Below are positions 44,714 through 53,012 of a stretch of DNA of 64,000 bases, one piece after another (position 1 is the stretch's first letter; every line of letters starts with the position of its first letter). Location of the stretch: assembly GCF_002224645.1 (NCBI RefSeq), contig NZ_CP022121.1, positions 1,742,501 to 1,806,500 of the forward strand, given 5' to 3'. The DNA comes from Dehalobacterium formicoaceticum (GTDB taxonomy: Bacteria; Bacillota; Dehalobacteriia; Dehalobacteriales; Dehalobacteriaceae). The position numbers were made by a program, and so were the translations under genes. The notes under the pieces are model-generated. The model ran no database searches. It saw only the letters and a list, made by a program, of their open reading frames with translations, and was not told the DNA's origin.

Positions 44714-44822
44714 CAAATTCCAAGACTCCCACTTCTATAAGTGGGAGCTCCTATTTTCACTTCAGGTGGGGTAGATTCCCTATCTGAAGCCCCGATGTTC
44801 AGCTTTAGCTGAACGAGTTCAC
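44714..44822 (+). repeat. Repeat family A, full-length copy
   Basis: The reference copy reads AAATTCCAAGACT, hairpin 1 (CTCCCACTT...AAGTGGGAG), CTCCTATTTTCA, hairpin 2 (CTTCAGGTGGGGTAGATTCC with its partner), CCCCGATG, hairpin 3 (TTCAGCTTTAGCTGAA) and GAGTTCAC. Its last bases supply the stop codon of the minus-strand activator. Copies or fragments occur at 24191, 53808, 59477 and 61282. The layout resembles the structured right end of IS200/IS605 elements, but no transposase is present. Confidence 0.75.
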
Positions 44823-46270
44823 TTATTATCAAGACCCAGGGTTTTTATCTTATAGTATAAATTTTGTCTGGAGATACCTAAATCCTGGGCTGTTTTGGTA
44901 ATATTGTTCCTGTTTTGGGCAAGGTACTGTTTAATCAGATTTTTTTCTGTTTCTGCCAAAATTGATTGTAATGTTCCGGTATGTGTTGCCGGGTGGGCGC
45001 AGTCTTTATTGCTTTCCAGTCTTTCTCGGAAATATTCCGGCAAATGGTCAAGCTCCAGGATGGTATCCTCCCTTTGAATAAAATTCATGGCACTTTCCAC
45101 AAAATTCTCCAATTCCCTGACATTGCCCGGCCAAGCGTATTTCTCAAAGGCATAAAGTAATTCGTTTGAAAGATCATGAACAAAGAGATCGAACTCCAAG
45201 TTGAATTTTTCGATAAAATGCATGGTCAATACTTTAATATCTTCTTGTCTTTCCACCAGGGGCGGAATATTGATGGTGATGGTTGCCAGACGGAAGTATA
45301 GGTCGGAGCGTATGGTTTGCTCCTGCACCGCTTGGGTAGGGTCTACATTGGTAGCACTGATGACGCGGCAATTTACTGGAATGGGCACACTGCCTCCTAA
45401 TCGGCGCACTTTCTTTTCTTGAAGAACTCTTAAAAGTTTTGCTTGCAGGGACAGGGGCATGGAGTTGATTTCATCCAGAAAAATAGTACCGTCTTCCGCC
45501 TGCTCAAATAATCCGGGCACATCGGTCGCTCCGGTAAAAGCACCTTTTACCGTGCCAAAAAGCATACTTTCTAATAATGTTTCCGGAATCGCGGCACAAT
45601 TAATCCCAATAAAAGGACCCTTGGCAAACAAACTGGCATTGTGAATCCCTTGAGCAAAAAGCTCCTTCCCGGTGCCGGTTTTACCAAAGATAAGAACAGG
45701 GGATTGACGGGGAGCAATTTGCCGGGCTTCCCGGACAATTTTTTTCATTTGAACACTCTTCCCGACAATATCGTCCAGAAGATATAGGGCATCCTTACGG
45801 TAATAATTAGTTTCCTTGGTAAATTTCTTTTGTAATTCCATGGTATTGGCGATAAAATCACTCATTTGATTCATATTTCGGAAGATGACATAAACAGAAG
45901 TAACCTCGCCCCTATAAAAGAAGGGAAAGGCACTGTAGATCATATTGGTTTTTCTGCCATTGGTTAGATAGTACCAGTAAGGCTGTTCCAGAATAGGCTT
46001 GCCGGTGTTAAAAACTTTTTTTGTCACCTCGTCAGCAAAATAATAAGGCTGGAAAAAGGCCTCTTTTTCAGTTTTTCCCAACACTTCTTTGCGGTCCAGG
46101 TTTTCCATTCGTTCTGACTCTCGGTTATATAAGGTGATTTTACCATCTTTATGAACCACATAGACCGCTTCATGGATACTGTCAATTATTTTTCTAAAGA
46201 GCAGATTCTCTTCCTCCAGCATATCCGGTTGATCAGCAATTTCCGCCTTAGAATGCCCGGTTAACGGCAT
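44819..46270 (-). CDS. Sigma-54-dependent activator divergent from mttB
   Basis: This 483-residue PAS-AAA-Fis activator has a PAS domain (about 30-130, SIHEAVYVVHKDGKITLYN), Walker A GKTGTGKE, an intact GAFTGA loop and a C-terminal helix-turn-helix (NNITKTAQDLGISRQNLYYKIK). It is a close paralogue of the gene at 41297. It is divergent from mttB, whose upstream region has a sigma-54 promoter and a perfect TGTAACA palindrome, so it very probably activates mttB in response to a methylamine. Confidence 0.9.
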   Translation of the reverse strand: MPLTGHSKAEIADQPDMLEEENLLFRKIIDSIHEAVYVVHKDGKITLYNRESERMENLDRKEVLGKTEKEAFFQPYYFADEVTKKVFNTGKPILEQPYWYYLTNGRKTNMIYSAFPFFYRGEVTSVYVIFRNMNQMSDFIANTMELQKKFTKETNYYRKDALYLLDDIVGKSVQMKKIVREARQIAPRQSPVLIFGKTGTGKELFAQGIHNASLFAKGPFIGINCAAIPETLLESMLFGTVKGAFTGATDVPGLFEQAEDGTIFLDEINSMPLSLQAKLLRVLQEKKVRRLGGSVPIPVNCRVISATNVDPTQAVQEQTIRSDLYFRLATITINIPPLVERQEDIKVLTMHFIEKFNLEFDLFVHDLSNELLYAFEKYAWPGNVRELENFVESAMNFIQREDTILELDHLPEYFRERLESNKDCAHPATHTGTLQSILAETEKNLIKQYLAQNRNNITKTAQDLGISRQNLYYKIKTLGLDNK

Positions 46271-46441
46271 TTAAACACCTCCCCATCAATTCTGTTAATC
46301 TTTTCATATTCATTTCGAAAAAAGATTAATTTTTTTGTCATGATCTAAACCGAGGTAGTAATATCTTGCGCAAAAAGTGTAACAAAATTTTTCGGAGTAA
46401 GATTTTATGACGCCTATTTTCATTAAGTTCAAAGCCATGCG

Positions 46442-46459
46442 TGTAACAATATTGTTACA
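46442..46459. promoter_or_regulatory. Perfect 18-base palindrome, likely enhancer site for mttB
   Basis: TGTAACAATATTGTTACA is an exact dyad about 83 bases before the -24 box. A degenerate second site (TGTAACAAAATTTTT) lies at 46378-46392. The TGTAA/TTACA ends match the palindromes upstream of mtgB at 10280, suggesting related activators share this motif. Confidence 0.75.
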
Positions 46460-46541
46460 ATGCTCGTCCACTTCTCCGATTTTGGCAAATATTTTTATGA
46501 AAAACACTGATATTTCAAGGCTTTTAGGGATATGATGAATA

Positions 46542-46557
46542 TGGCATGATATTTGCT
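46542..46557 (+). promoter_or_regulatory. Sigma-54 (-24/-12) promoter of mttB
   Basis: TGGCAT, GATAT, TTGCT with GG-N10-GC spacing. It leaves a leader of about 350 bases before mttB. The leader (46560-46909) holds no supported gene. Confidence 0.88.
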
Positions 46558-46909
46558 TATTAATAAATGTATAAATAGTATAAATGAACTAATAATCGTA
46601 AAAATAGTATTAAAGATTGATTTTACTTAATTGACAGATCCTATTTTCAGAAAAGTACAAAAAGTATAATAAATGTATTATATTAGTTCAATTATATTAT
46701 AATTTTCCCATGGAAACAAGGGTTGCTTTTCACAGGTTTATCTTTAAATTCAATCCTGGTGAGAAATATTGAAACCGAAGGAGGGATTTAGGATTTAATT
46801 AAAACCGGATGCATCTTCAGTCGGTGAACTTTGTAAAAATTGCCCAGTTAAGGGATGGTACAAGCATTCCAGGATTATAAATCAATTATTTCAGAAAGGT
46901 GGTTAAAAA

Positions 46910-48382
46910 ATGACAATCAGAAATCCCAGATCAAATTACACACAAAAAAGCGGTTTTAGCATTAACATGTACACCGATGATGAACTGAGACAAATTCATA
47001 ATGCGACATTAGAAGTTTTGTGGCTGGAAGGAGTTCATTTCACATCTAAAGAAGCTTTGGATCTTTTCGAAGATGCAGGTGCTGTGGTAGACCGCAAAGA
47101 ATCCTTAGTACGCATTCCCTCTTATTTGGTAGAAGATGCCATCCGTTCAGCTCCCAGCTCCATTGTCTTAGGCGGGCGGGATCCCAAAAATGACTGTGTT
47201 CTGGAAGACACCCGAGTCAACTTTACGACCTTTGGCGCCGGTGTGAAAATGATCGACCCCTATACCGGAGAAGTCAGAAATACCGTTAAGGCTGACGTGG
47301 CCGGGACTGCATTGGTTGCAGACTATCTGGAGGGTGTAGATGTTTACTCCCATTCAGTTTCAGCGCGGGATTGTCCCTCAGTATCCGTTGACATGCATGA
47401 AGCGGAAGCTTTCTTAAGCAATACCACCAAGCACTGCATGCATATTGACCTTCTATCCGGTGAACATGCCAAGAAATATATCGAAATGGGTGCCGCCATT
47501 ATGGGCGGGATGGATAATCTGAGAAAACGGCCTGTGATCTCTGCCTTAACTTGTCCTCAAAGTCCGCTCCAGCTGCATTCGGAATGTTGCGGAATTATCA
47601 TTGAGTTTGCCAGAGCAGGTATTCCATGTAATATTTTATCCATGGCCATGTCCGGCGCCACCACACCGGTAACCATTGCCGGAACCTTAGTCATCCATAA
47701 TGCGGAGGTTCTTGCGGGAATCACCTTATCCCAATTGGCACAGAGGGGAGCCCCGGTTATGTACGGAAGCTCCACTACCACCTTTGACCTGCAATTTGCT
47801 ACCGCTCCTGTTGGTTCCCCGGAACTGGGGATCTGCAGCGCCGGAGTTGCTGCTTTAGCCCAATTCTATCTCTTGCCCAGCTTTACCGCAGGGACATAGG
47901 CTGACAGCAAATTAACCGACGTACAAGCCGGATTTGAAAAAACCATCACAGCTTTGCTTCCTGCTTTAGCAGGTGTGAACCTGATTTATGGTATGGGTAT
48001 GTTGGAGTTAGGGGTAACCTTCAGCTATGCTCAACTTCTCATTGATGATGAAATTGCCCGCATGGTGAAGAGAGTAGTGCGCGGTGTGGATATAAATGAT
48101 GCGACCTTAGCCGTTGATCTGATCAGGAAGGTCGGTGGCGGCACCGGTAAACATTATTTATTAGAAGAGCACACCATGGAACATGTCAGAACAGAACAAT
48201 CCAGAGGGAAACTCTTTGACCGTAAAATGCGTCTAACCTGGGAAGCAGAAACCGGTGGTAAAGATGCCGGCGAACGTGCTGCTGATAAAGCCAGAGAGAT
48301 CTTAAACGAATACAAACCGGAGCCCTTGGATAAGGACGTTGCTGCCGAAATGAGAAAGATCGTAGAAAGCTTAGAAAAATAA
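46910..48382 (+). CDS. mttB: Trimethylamine:corrinoid methyltransferase with in-frame TAG (pyrrolysine)
   Basis: The frame passes through a TAG at 47897-47899 (residue 330 of 490) and continues ADSKLTDVQAGFEKTITALLP to a TAA. Archaeal MttB has about 495 residues with pyrrolysine at 334, so position and length agree. Family blocks such as IRSAPSSIVLGGRDP, AVMGG-like AIMGGMDNLRKRP and MAMSGATTPVTIAGTLV are present. The enzyme moves a methyl from trimethylamine to a corrinoid protein. No MttC gene is adjacent; the carriers at 26944 or 29303 may serve. The ATG follows AAAGGTGG. Expression is probably sigma-54 dependent. Confidence 0.95.
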
Positions 48383-48497
48383 GCTTGATTTCAAAATACC
48401 CCATAATGCAATTAAATTAATAAACAGTGCCGGAAATGCAGAAAGAGGGTAGGATCCCTTTTTCCGCAGCACAAGCACTGTGAGATTAAAAACCATT

Positions 48498-48542
48498 AAC
48501 AGAGAGGAAATGTAGGTGCATTTCCTCTCTGTTATTTTACTT
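48498..48542 (+). terminator. Terminator of mttB
   Basis: AACAGAGAGGAAATG and its complement form a 15-bp perfect stem with a six-base loop, followed by ATTTTACTTT. Confidence 0.85.
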
Positions 48543-48563
48543 TAATGAGGGAGTATAACTTTT

Positions 48564-48587
48564 AAAAGGTTAAAAGGTTAAAAGGTT
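48564..48587 (+). repeat. AAAAGGTT tandem repeat (three units)
   Basis: Three exact copies of the 8-base unit AAAAGGTT are followed by a partial one. It lies in the mttB-ylmD gap next to a repeat family B fragment. Confidence 0.85.
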
Positions 48588-48594
48588 AAAAATA

Positions 48595-48665
48595 TAAGTG
48601 CAACTAAGGCCAAGGTTAAGCTTTTTTGAATTTATGCTTACCCTTTTTGCGTACAGAAGGGGATT
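48595..48665 (-). repeat. Repeat family B, inverted fragment
   Basis: TAAGTGCAACTAAGGC (48595-48610) is the exact 16-base reverse complement of 12135-12150 inside the full family B copy. The following stretch has a short hairpin (GGTTAAGC...GCTTACC). The 3' limit is approximate. Confidence 0.5.
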
Positions 48666-48714
48666 TTTATGAGAAATCCTAAAGCAGTGAAAAGAGGGGA
48701 GAAAAAGGCACCTA

Positions 48715-48743
48715 TTGTACCAAAATTCAACAAATGGTATAAT
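48715..48743 (+). promoter_or_regulatory. Sigma-A promoter of the ylmD-sepF cluster
   Basis: TTGTAC (48715-48720) and TATAAT (48738-48743) with 17-base spacing lie 31 bases before the ylmD start. Confidence 0.85.
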
Positions 48744-48774
48744 AAATTATAAGTTTTTTATCAGGAGAAATTCT

Positions 48775-49605
48775 ATGAAAAATTTTGTTAAAGAACCTAT
48801 CCAAGATACATATATTTTTACCATTCCCGACTTTTCCCGTTCCGGATTGGTAAAACACGGTTTTACCTGCCGCTTGGGCGGCGTCAGCCAGGGTGATTTT
48901 TCATCTTTAAATCTGGCTTTTCATGTGGGAGATGATCCTGACCATGTTATTGCCAATCGGAAGAAAATTGTGCATCTTTTAGGAGGAAAACTGGAATCCC
49001 TGGTCGCGTCAGAGCAGGTGCATGATCATCAGGTCTTTGTGGTGGGAGCATCGGATCAGGGACGGGGCAGTGATACCTATGAAACGGCCATACCCTGCAC
49101 CGATGCGTTAATCACAGATGTTCCCGGGGTGATGCTAAGCTCTTATTATGCGGATTGTGTTCCCTTGTTCTTTCTTGATCCTGAGCATCAGGTGATAGCC
49201 CTGGCCCATGCCGGATGGAGAGGCACCGTGCTGCATATGGGAGTAATTACTCTTAAAAAAATGTCGGAAACATATGGGACAAGGCCGGAAAAATGTTTGG
49301 TGGGCATTGGTCCCTCCATTGGCAGCTGCTGTTTTCAGGTGGATCAAAAGGTATTGGATGTATTTGCTTCCTCTTTTGATTTTTACCAACAATACACTAA
49401 GGCCCAAGGTGAAGATAAATGGACCATTGATTTGCCCGGGGTCAACGAGCAACTTTTGATCCAGAGCGGTGTGCAGCCAGAGCATATCACAAAAAGCGAT
49501 CTGTGCACTTCCTGCAATATTGATTTATTTTTTTCACATCGTAAGGAACAAGGCAGAACCGGCCGGCAGGCTGCATTGATCATGCTGAATGAGGAGTCTG
49601 GTTAA
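48775..49605 (+). CDS. pgeF: YlmD/PgeF-type multicopper-like peptidoglycan editing factor
   Basis: This 276-residue protein of the YfiH/laccase-domain family includes HGFTCRLGGVSQGDFSSLNL, SEQVHDHQV, YADCVPLFFLDP, HAGWRGTV and GPSIGSCCFQV, with the conserved metal-binding His and Cys residues. The family is now known to include peptidoglycan-editing and purine nucleoside-cleaving enzymes. I chose the ATG at 48775 after CAGGAGAAATTCT; the longer frame would begin inside the promoter. It heads the ylm/sepF cluster, and its TAA abuts the next ATG. Confidence 0.9.
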   Translation: MKNFVKEPIQDTYIFTIPDFSRSGLVKHGFTCRLGGVSQGDFSSLNLAFHVGDDPDHVIANRKKIVHLLGGKLESLVASEQVHDHQVFVVGASDQGRGSDTYETAIPCTDALITDVPGVMLSSYYADCVPLFFLDPEHQVIALAHAGWRGTVLHMGVITLKKMSETYGTRPEKCLVGIGPSIGSCCFQVDQKVLDVFASSFDFYQQYTKAQGEDKWTIDLPGVNEQLLIQSGVQPEHITKSDLCTSCNIDLFFSHRKEQGRTGRQAALIMLNEESG

Positions 49606-50586
49606 ATGAAGAAACGTCCTCAAAAAAATCATAAGCGAGTGTGGCATCGCCATAAAGTCCAGCCGGATAAAAAAAAGGTGCTGGCTGGGGCATTGTTATT
49701 GATCGCTGTTTTATTTCTTTATCATCCCTTGAAAAACTTTGCCGTAAGTAAAATGGTGCGCTTCGGTACGGCAGAGTGGAAAGTTTTGGAGCAATCCACC
49801 CAAGAAGAGGCGCTTATAATCCGGGAGGAAAATGTGATTACCGCACCCTCTGACGGAACCTTTGAAACGGTTGCGGCAGATAACGGGAAGGTGGCAGTGG
49901 GTCAGATTATCGGCTACATCAAAACCCGGGGAGCTGCAGCTCAGGCTGATGCCCTGAAGATTCCTGTGAAAGCACCTAAAGCAGGACTTTTATCCTACCA
50001 TACCGATGGTTTGGAGGATGTTTTGAAACCGGATTTGCTCAATAATTTACATATTGACAAAATTGCTTCTATTATCTCTCAACAACAAAAAGAGACGGTG
50101 CACCTGCCCCAAACTGCCCAGGGCAAACCAATCTGCAAAATAGTTGATAATCTTGTTAACCCCTATTTTTACATCGAAACGGATCATCAGAATCTGGAGC
50201 GGTTTGTGGAAAAAGGAGAAAAAATTAGTGTGCGCTTTCCTAATGGGTTGGCCTCCCAGGTTGTGGTTCAGGAAGTGAAAAAAAGTGACCATAAATTTAT
50301 TATTCTGGTCAAAGCGTTGAATGCACCGGATCTGGATTTAACAACAAGAGAACTTCCCATAGAGCTGATTTTCGATTCTTATGAGGGTGTTGTGATTTCA
50401 AAGAATGCTTTGGTTAAGGAAAATGATGAAGACGGGGTCTTTATTTCCCGGGAAAAGGTCTGCGTGTGGAAAAAGGTAGAGATAATGGGATCAATAGGTA
50501 ACGAAACTGTTGTTTCCGGTTTAGAAGTTGGGGAACAATATATTATCAATCCTTCCTTCATAAAGAAGGGTCAAATAATAAATTAG
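49606..50586 (+). CDS. HlyD-like membrane-anchored protein of the ylm cluster
   Basis: This 326-residue protein has a basic N-terminus, one membrane helix (LAGALLLIAVLFLYHPL), and an extracellular part with lipoyl/barrel-sandwich-like segments (VITAPSDGTFETVA, KAPKAGLLSYH) resembling membrane-fusion proteins. It regularly sits in the division cluster of Peptococcaceae-type genomes, but its role is unknown. It ends in TAG, and the very next codon is the in-frame ATG of ylmE, so TAG decoding would fuse the two proteins. Confidence 0.75.
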   Translation: MKKRPQKNHKRVWHRHKVQPDKKKVLAGALLLIAVLFLYHPLKNFAVSKMVRFGTAEWKVLEQSTQEEALIIREENVITAPSDGTFETVAADNGKVAVGQIIGYIKTRGAAAQADALKIPVKAPKAGLLSYHTDGLEDVLKPDLLNNLHIDKIASIISQQQKETVHLPQTAQGKPICKIVDNLVNPYFYIETDHQNLERFVEKGEKISVRFPNGLASQVVVQEVKKSDHKFIILVKALNAPDLDLTTRELPIELIFDSYEGVVISKNALVKENDEDGVFISREKVCVWKKVEIMGSIGNETVVSGLEVGEQYIINPSFIKKGQIIN

Positions 50587-51300
50587 ATGCGGAGGGTCAA
50601 AGATTTGTCTCAGATTAGGACGGCCATCAACCGGATTCAAGATGAGATTAAAAGCGCACAAGAAAGAAGCCCGTATGGGGCAAAGGATGTCTTGCTTTTG
50701 GCTGTGACCAAAAATGTAGATGCCGAACGTATGAAGGAGGCCATGACCGCAGGTATTTCGGCATTTGGGGAAAACAGGGTTCAGGAAATCGAAAAGAAAT
50801 ATGACCAGATCCCTACAGAGGCATCATGGCATTTAATTGGACATCTCCAGAAAAATAAGGTAAAATACATCATTAATAAGGTAGCATTGATTCATTCTTT
50901 AGATAGTACAGCTTTAGCAGAGGAAATTAATAAAAGAGCGCAGCAGGTGAACCTGGTCATGCCGGTGCTGGTGCAGGTTAATGTTGCGGATGAAGAAACC
51001 AAATTCGGCGTAACGCCGGATGAGGCGATCCCCTTGATTCAAGGAATCCGGGCATTACCCCATCTGAAAATTTCCGGTCTGATGACCATCGCGCCATTGG
51101 TAGATGAGGCTGAAAAAGTTCGTCCCGTTTTTCGGCAATTACGGGAACTCAGGGATCAGATTCAGGAAATGAACTTACCCGGTGTTTCCATGGATTATTT
51201 ATCTATGGGGATGACCAATGATTATCAAATCGCCGTTGAAGAAGGTGCCAACATCGTGCGCATTGGCAGCGGGATTTTCGGAGCAAGATTGCCTAACTAA
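50587..51300 (+). CDS. ylmE: PLP-binding protein YlmE/YggS
   Basis: This 237-residue PLP homeostasis protein has the lysine motif LLLAVTKNVDAERM, FGENRVQE, WHLIGHLQKNK, LVQVNVADEETKFG and SMGMTNDYQIAVEEGANIVRIGSGIFG. Full length. It sits between the HlyD-like gene and sepF as in other Firmicutes. The ATG has GGAG close by inside the previous coding end, and it follows directly on a TAG in the same frame. Confidence 0.93.
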   Translation: MRRVKDLSQIRTAINRIQDEIKSAQERSPYGAKDVLLLAVTKNVDAERMKEAMTAGISAFGENRVQEIEKKYDQIPTEASWHLIGHLQKNKVKYIINKVALIHSLDSTALAEEINKRAQQVNLVMPVLVQVNVADEETKFGVTPDEAIPLIQGIRALPHLKISGLMTIAPLVDEAEKVRPVFRQLRELRDQIQEMNLPGVSMDYLSMGMTNDYQIAVEEGANIVRIGSGIFGARLPN

Positions 51301-51365
51301 CTTGGGGACAAGCCTCTGGGGGAAATTACCCCAATATATACGGGAGCTAAAGGATAGTGGCAAGT

Positions 51366-51436
51366 GAAACGTCTCCACAACAACGTCCCACGAAGATACC
51401 CGTGATAATGCTGGCAAACGAAACGTCCCCGTGACA
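51366..51436 (+). repeat. Short GAAACGTC-type repeats between ylmE and sepF
   Basis: GAAACGTCTCC (51366), CAACGTCCCACG (51381) and CGAAACGTCCCCGTGACA (51419) are near-repeats in a 150-base gap. They resemble REP-like islands seen in related bacteria; the GGGGACAGGCACC stretch in relE may be a similar element. Confidence 0.4.
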
Positions 51437-51456
51437 TACAATAAGGAGGAATTTCC

Positions 51457-51915
51457 ATGAGTAAAATCTTAGATAAAATGATGGGTGCCATTGGTTTTGA
51501 AGTAGCTGAAGAAGAGGAAATTATTGAGACCACAGAAGAAAACTACGCTCAAAATGACCGGGAAAAAAGACAGAAAAAGGCTAACCTTTTAGGCTTGCCC
51601 AGTCAGCGGCCGGTTACGATGATGCTGGTTAAGGCTGAGTCTTATGATGAGGTAGAATCCATCGGACAGAATATCAAAGAACGGCGTCCTGTCATTGTCA
51701 ATTTTGATGACGTGGATAAAGAAACGGCCCAGCGCATGATCGACTTTTTAAGCGGCGCAGTTTTTGCTTTGGATGGCTCGGTGCAGAAGGTTTCCATGGG
51801 CACATTCCTATTTGCGACTACCAATTTGGACGTGGTGGGTCAAATTGCGGCGGAATATGTGGAAGAATATAAGGAAAACAATTTTTTTAAAGGATTTGCC
51901 TGGAACAAGAAATAA
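51457..51915 (+). CDS. sepF: Cell division protein SepF
   Basis: SepF anchors and bundles FtsZ at the membrane. The 152-residue protein has an N-terminal amphipathic helix (SKILDKMMGAIGFEV), an acidic linker, and the SepF core (RPVIVNFDDVDKETAQRMIDFLSGAVFALDGSVQKVS, FLFATTNLDV). Full length. The ATG follows AAGGAGG. Confidence 0.95.
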   Translation: MSKILDKMMGAIGFEVAEEEEIIETTEENYAQNDREKRQKKANLLGLPSQRPVTMMLVKAESYDEVESIGQNIKERRPVIVNFDDVDKETAQRMIDFLSGAVFALDGSVQKVSMGTFLFATTNLDVVGQIAAEYVEEYKENNFFKGFAWNKK

Positions 51916-51929
51916 GATGGAGGCGCAAT

Positions 51930-52739
51930 GTGACAGTTAATATCGGGTTTATTGGTGCCGGTGCAATGGGGGAAGCCTTTGTTTCCGGATTATTGAAGAC
52001 GGAGGAATATTCTCCTCAAACGGTACATGTTCATGATATCAAAGAGAAGCGGCTGCTTTATCTGAAAGAAAAATATGGCATCCAAACTTATGAAGACCCC
52101 CGTGAATTGGTAGCAAAATGTGAGGTCATTGTTTTTTCAGTCAAGCCACAGAATATTCGGGAGGTTTTATCATCTCTGAAAGATGATTTTACGGAAAAAC
52201 ACTTGATCATTTCCATTGTCGCCGGTTTTTCCATCGATTCCATTTATCAATATGTATCTGAAAAAGTAAGTGTCATTCGGGCGATGCCCAACACCCCCTG
52301 CCTGATCCGGAAAGGTGTTACCTGTATGGCTTTTTCGGATAATGTCAGTGAAGCACAAAAAGAGATCGCCTTGAATATTATGGGTTCGGTAGGTAATGTT
52401 CATATTTTGCAGGAAAGACTGCTCGATGCCGTGACAGGTCTGTCGGGCAGCGGGCCGGCATATATATTTTTAGTAATTGAAGCCTTATGTGATGCCGGGG
52501 TCCGGGCGGGTATCCCCCGGGATATTGCCCTGGATTTATCGGTGCAAACGATGATTGGGTCGGCCACCATGGCGGACATCACCAAAACCCACCCTGCGAT
52601 TCTTAAGGATCAGGTGATCACACCTGACGGAACCACAATTGCTGCCTTGCATGTTCTGGAACGTGCCGGTGTGCGGGTAGCTTTTATGGATGCTGTGATT
52701 GCAGCAGCTGAAAGATCCCGGGAACTGGGCACAGAATAA
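51930..52739 (+). CDS. proC: Pyrroline-5-carboxylate reductase
   Basis: This 269-residue ProC makes proline by NAD(P)H-dependent reduction of pyrroline-5-carboxylate. It has the Rossmann motif IGFIGAGAMGEAF, FSVKPQNI, RAMPNTPC and the signature GLSGSGPAYIFLVIEAL. The start is GTG after GGAGG. It sits in the ylm cluster, as in several clostridial relatives. Confidence 0.95.
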   Translation: MTVNIGFIGAGAMGEAFVSGLLKTEEYSPQTVHVHDIKEKRLLYLKEKYGIQTYEDPRELVAKCEVIVFSVKPQNIREVLSSLKDDFTEKHLIISIVAGFSIDSIYQYVSEKVSVIRAMPNTPCLIRKGVTCMAFSDNVSEAQKEIALNIMGSVGNVHILQERLLDAVTGLSGSGPAYIFLVIEALCDAGVRAGIPRDIALDLSVQTMIGSATMADITKTHPAILKDQVITPDGTTIAALHVLERAGVRVAFMDAVIAAAERSRELGTE

Positions 52740-52754
52740 AAAAGGGGGAAGACG

Positions 52755-53012
52755 ATGTCGGTCTATTCTATTGTGCGCACGGCCTTTGAGGTTTTAAACT
52801 GGTTGATTATTATCAGAGTGATACTTTCCTGGATCAGGCATGATCCGCGTAATCCGCTGATTCGCTTTATTTATGAAATTACGGAACCAATTTTGGCTCC
52901 CATCCGTCGTTTGATCCCTATACGGCCGGGGATGCCCATTGATTGGTCTCCTTTTGTGGCCATTTTACTGCTCATGTTGGTAGAGCAATTTGTTTATAGG
53001 TTTTTATTGTAA
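52755..53012 (+). CDS. ylmG: YggT-family membrane protein (YlmG)
   Basis: This 85-residue protein has two membrane helices and the family motif VILSWIRHDPRNPLIRFIYEITEPILAPIRR. Its stop overlaps the next ATG by one base (TAATG). YlmG proteins affect division and, in plastids, nucleoid placement. Confidence 0.92.
   Translation: MSVYSIVRTAFEVLNWLIIIRVILSWIRHDPRNPLIRFIYEITEPILAPIRRLIPIRPGMPIDWSPFVAILLLMLVEQFVYRFLL

Noticed and set aside
46910-48382. Reading mttB as a nonsense pseudogene with an internal re-start
   Set aside because: The TAG is at the known pyrrolysine position, there is no ribosome site before the later ATG at 47954, and the downstream half is fully conserved.
40000-48400. pylT, pylS, pylC or pylD near pylB
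   Set aside because: No CTA-anticodon tRNA-like fold was seen and no frame resembles PylS, PylC or PylD in the window.
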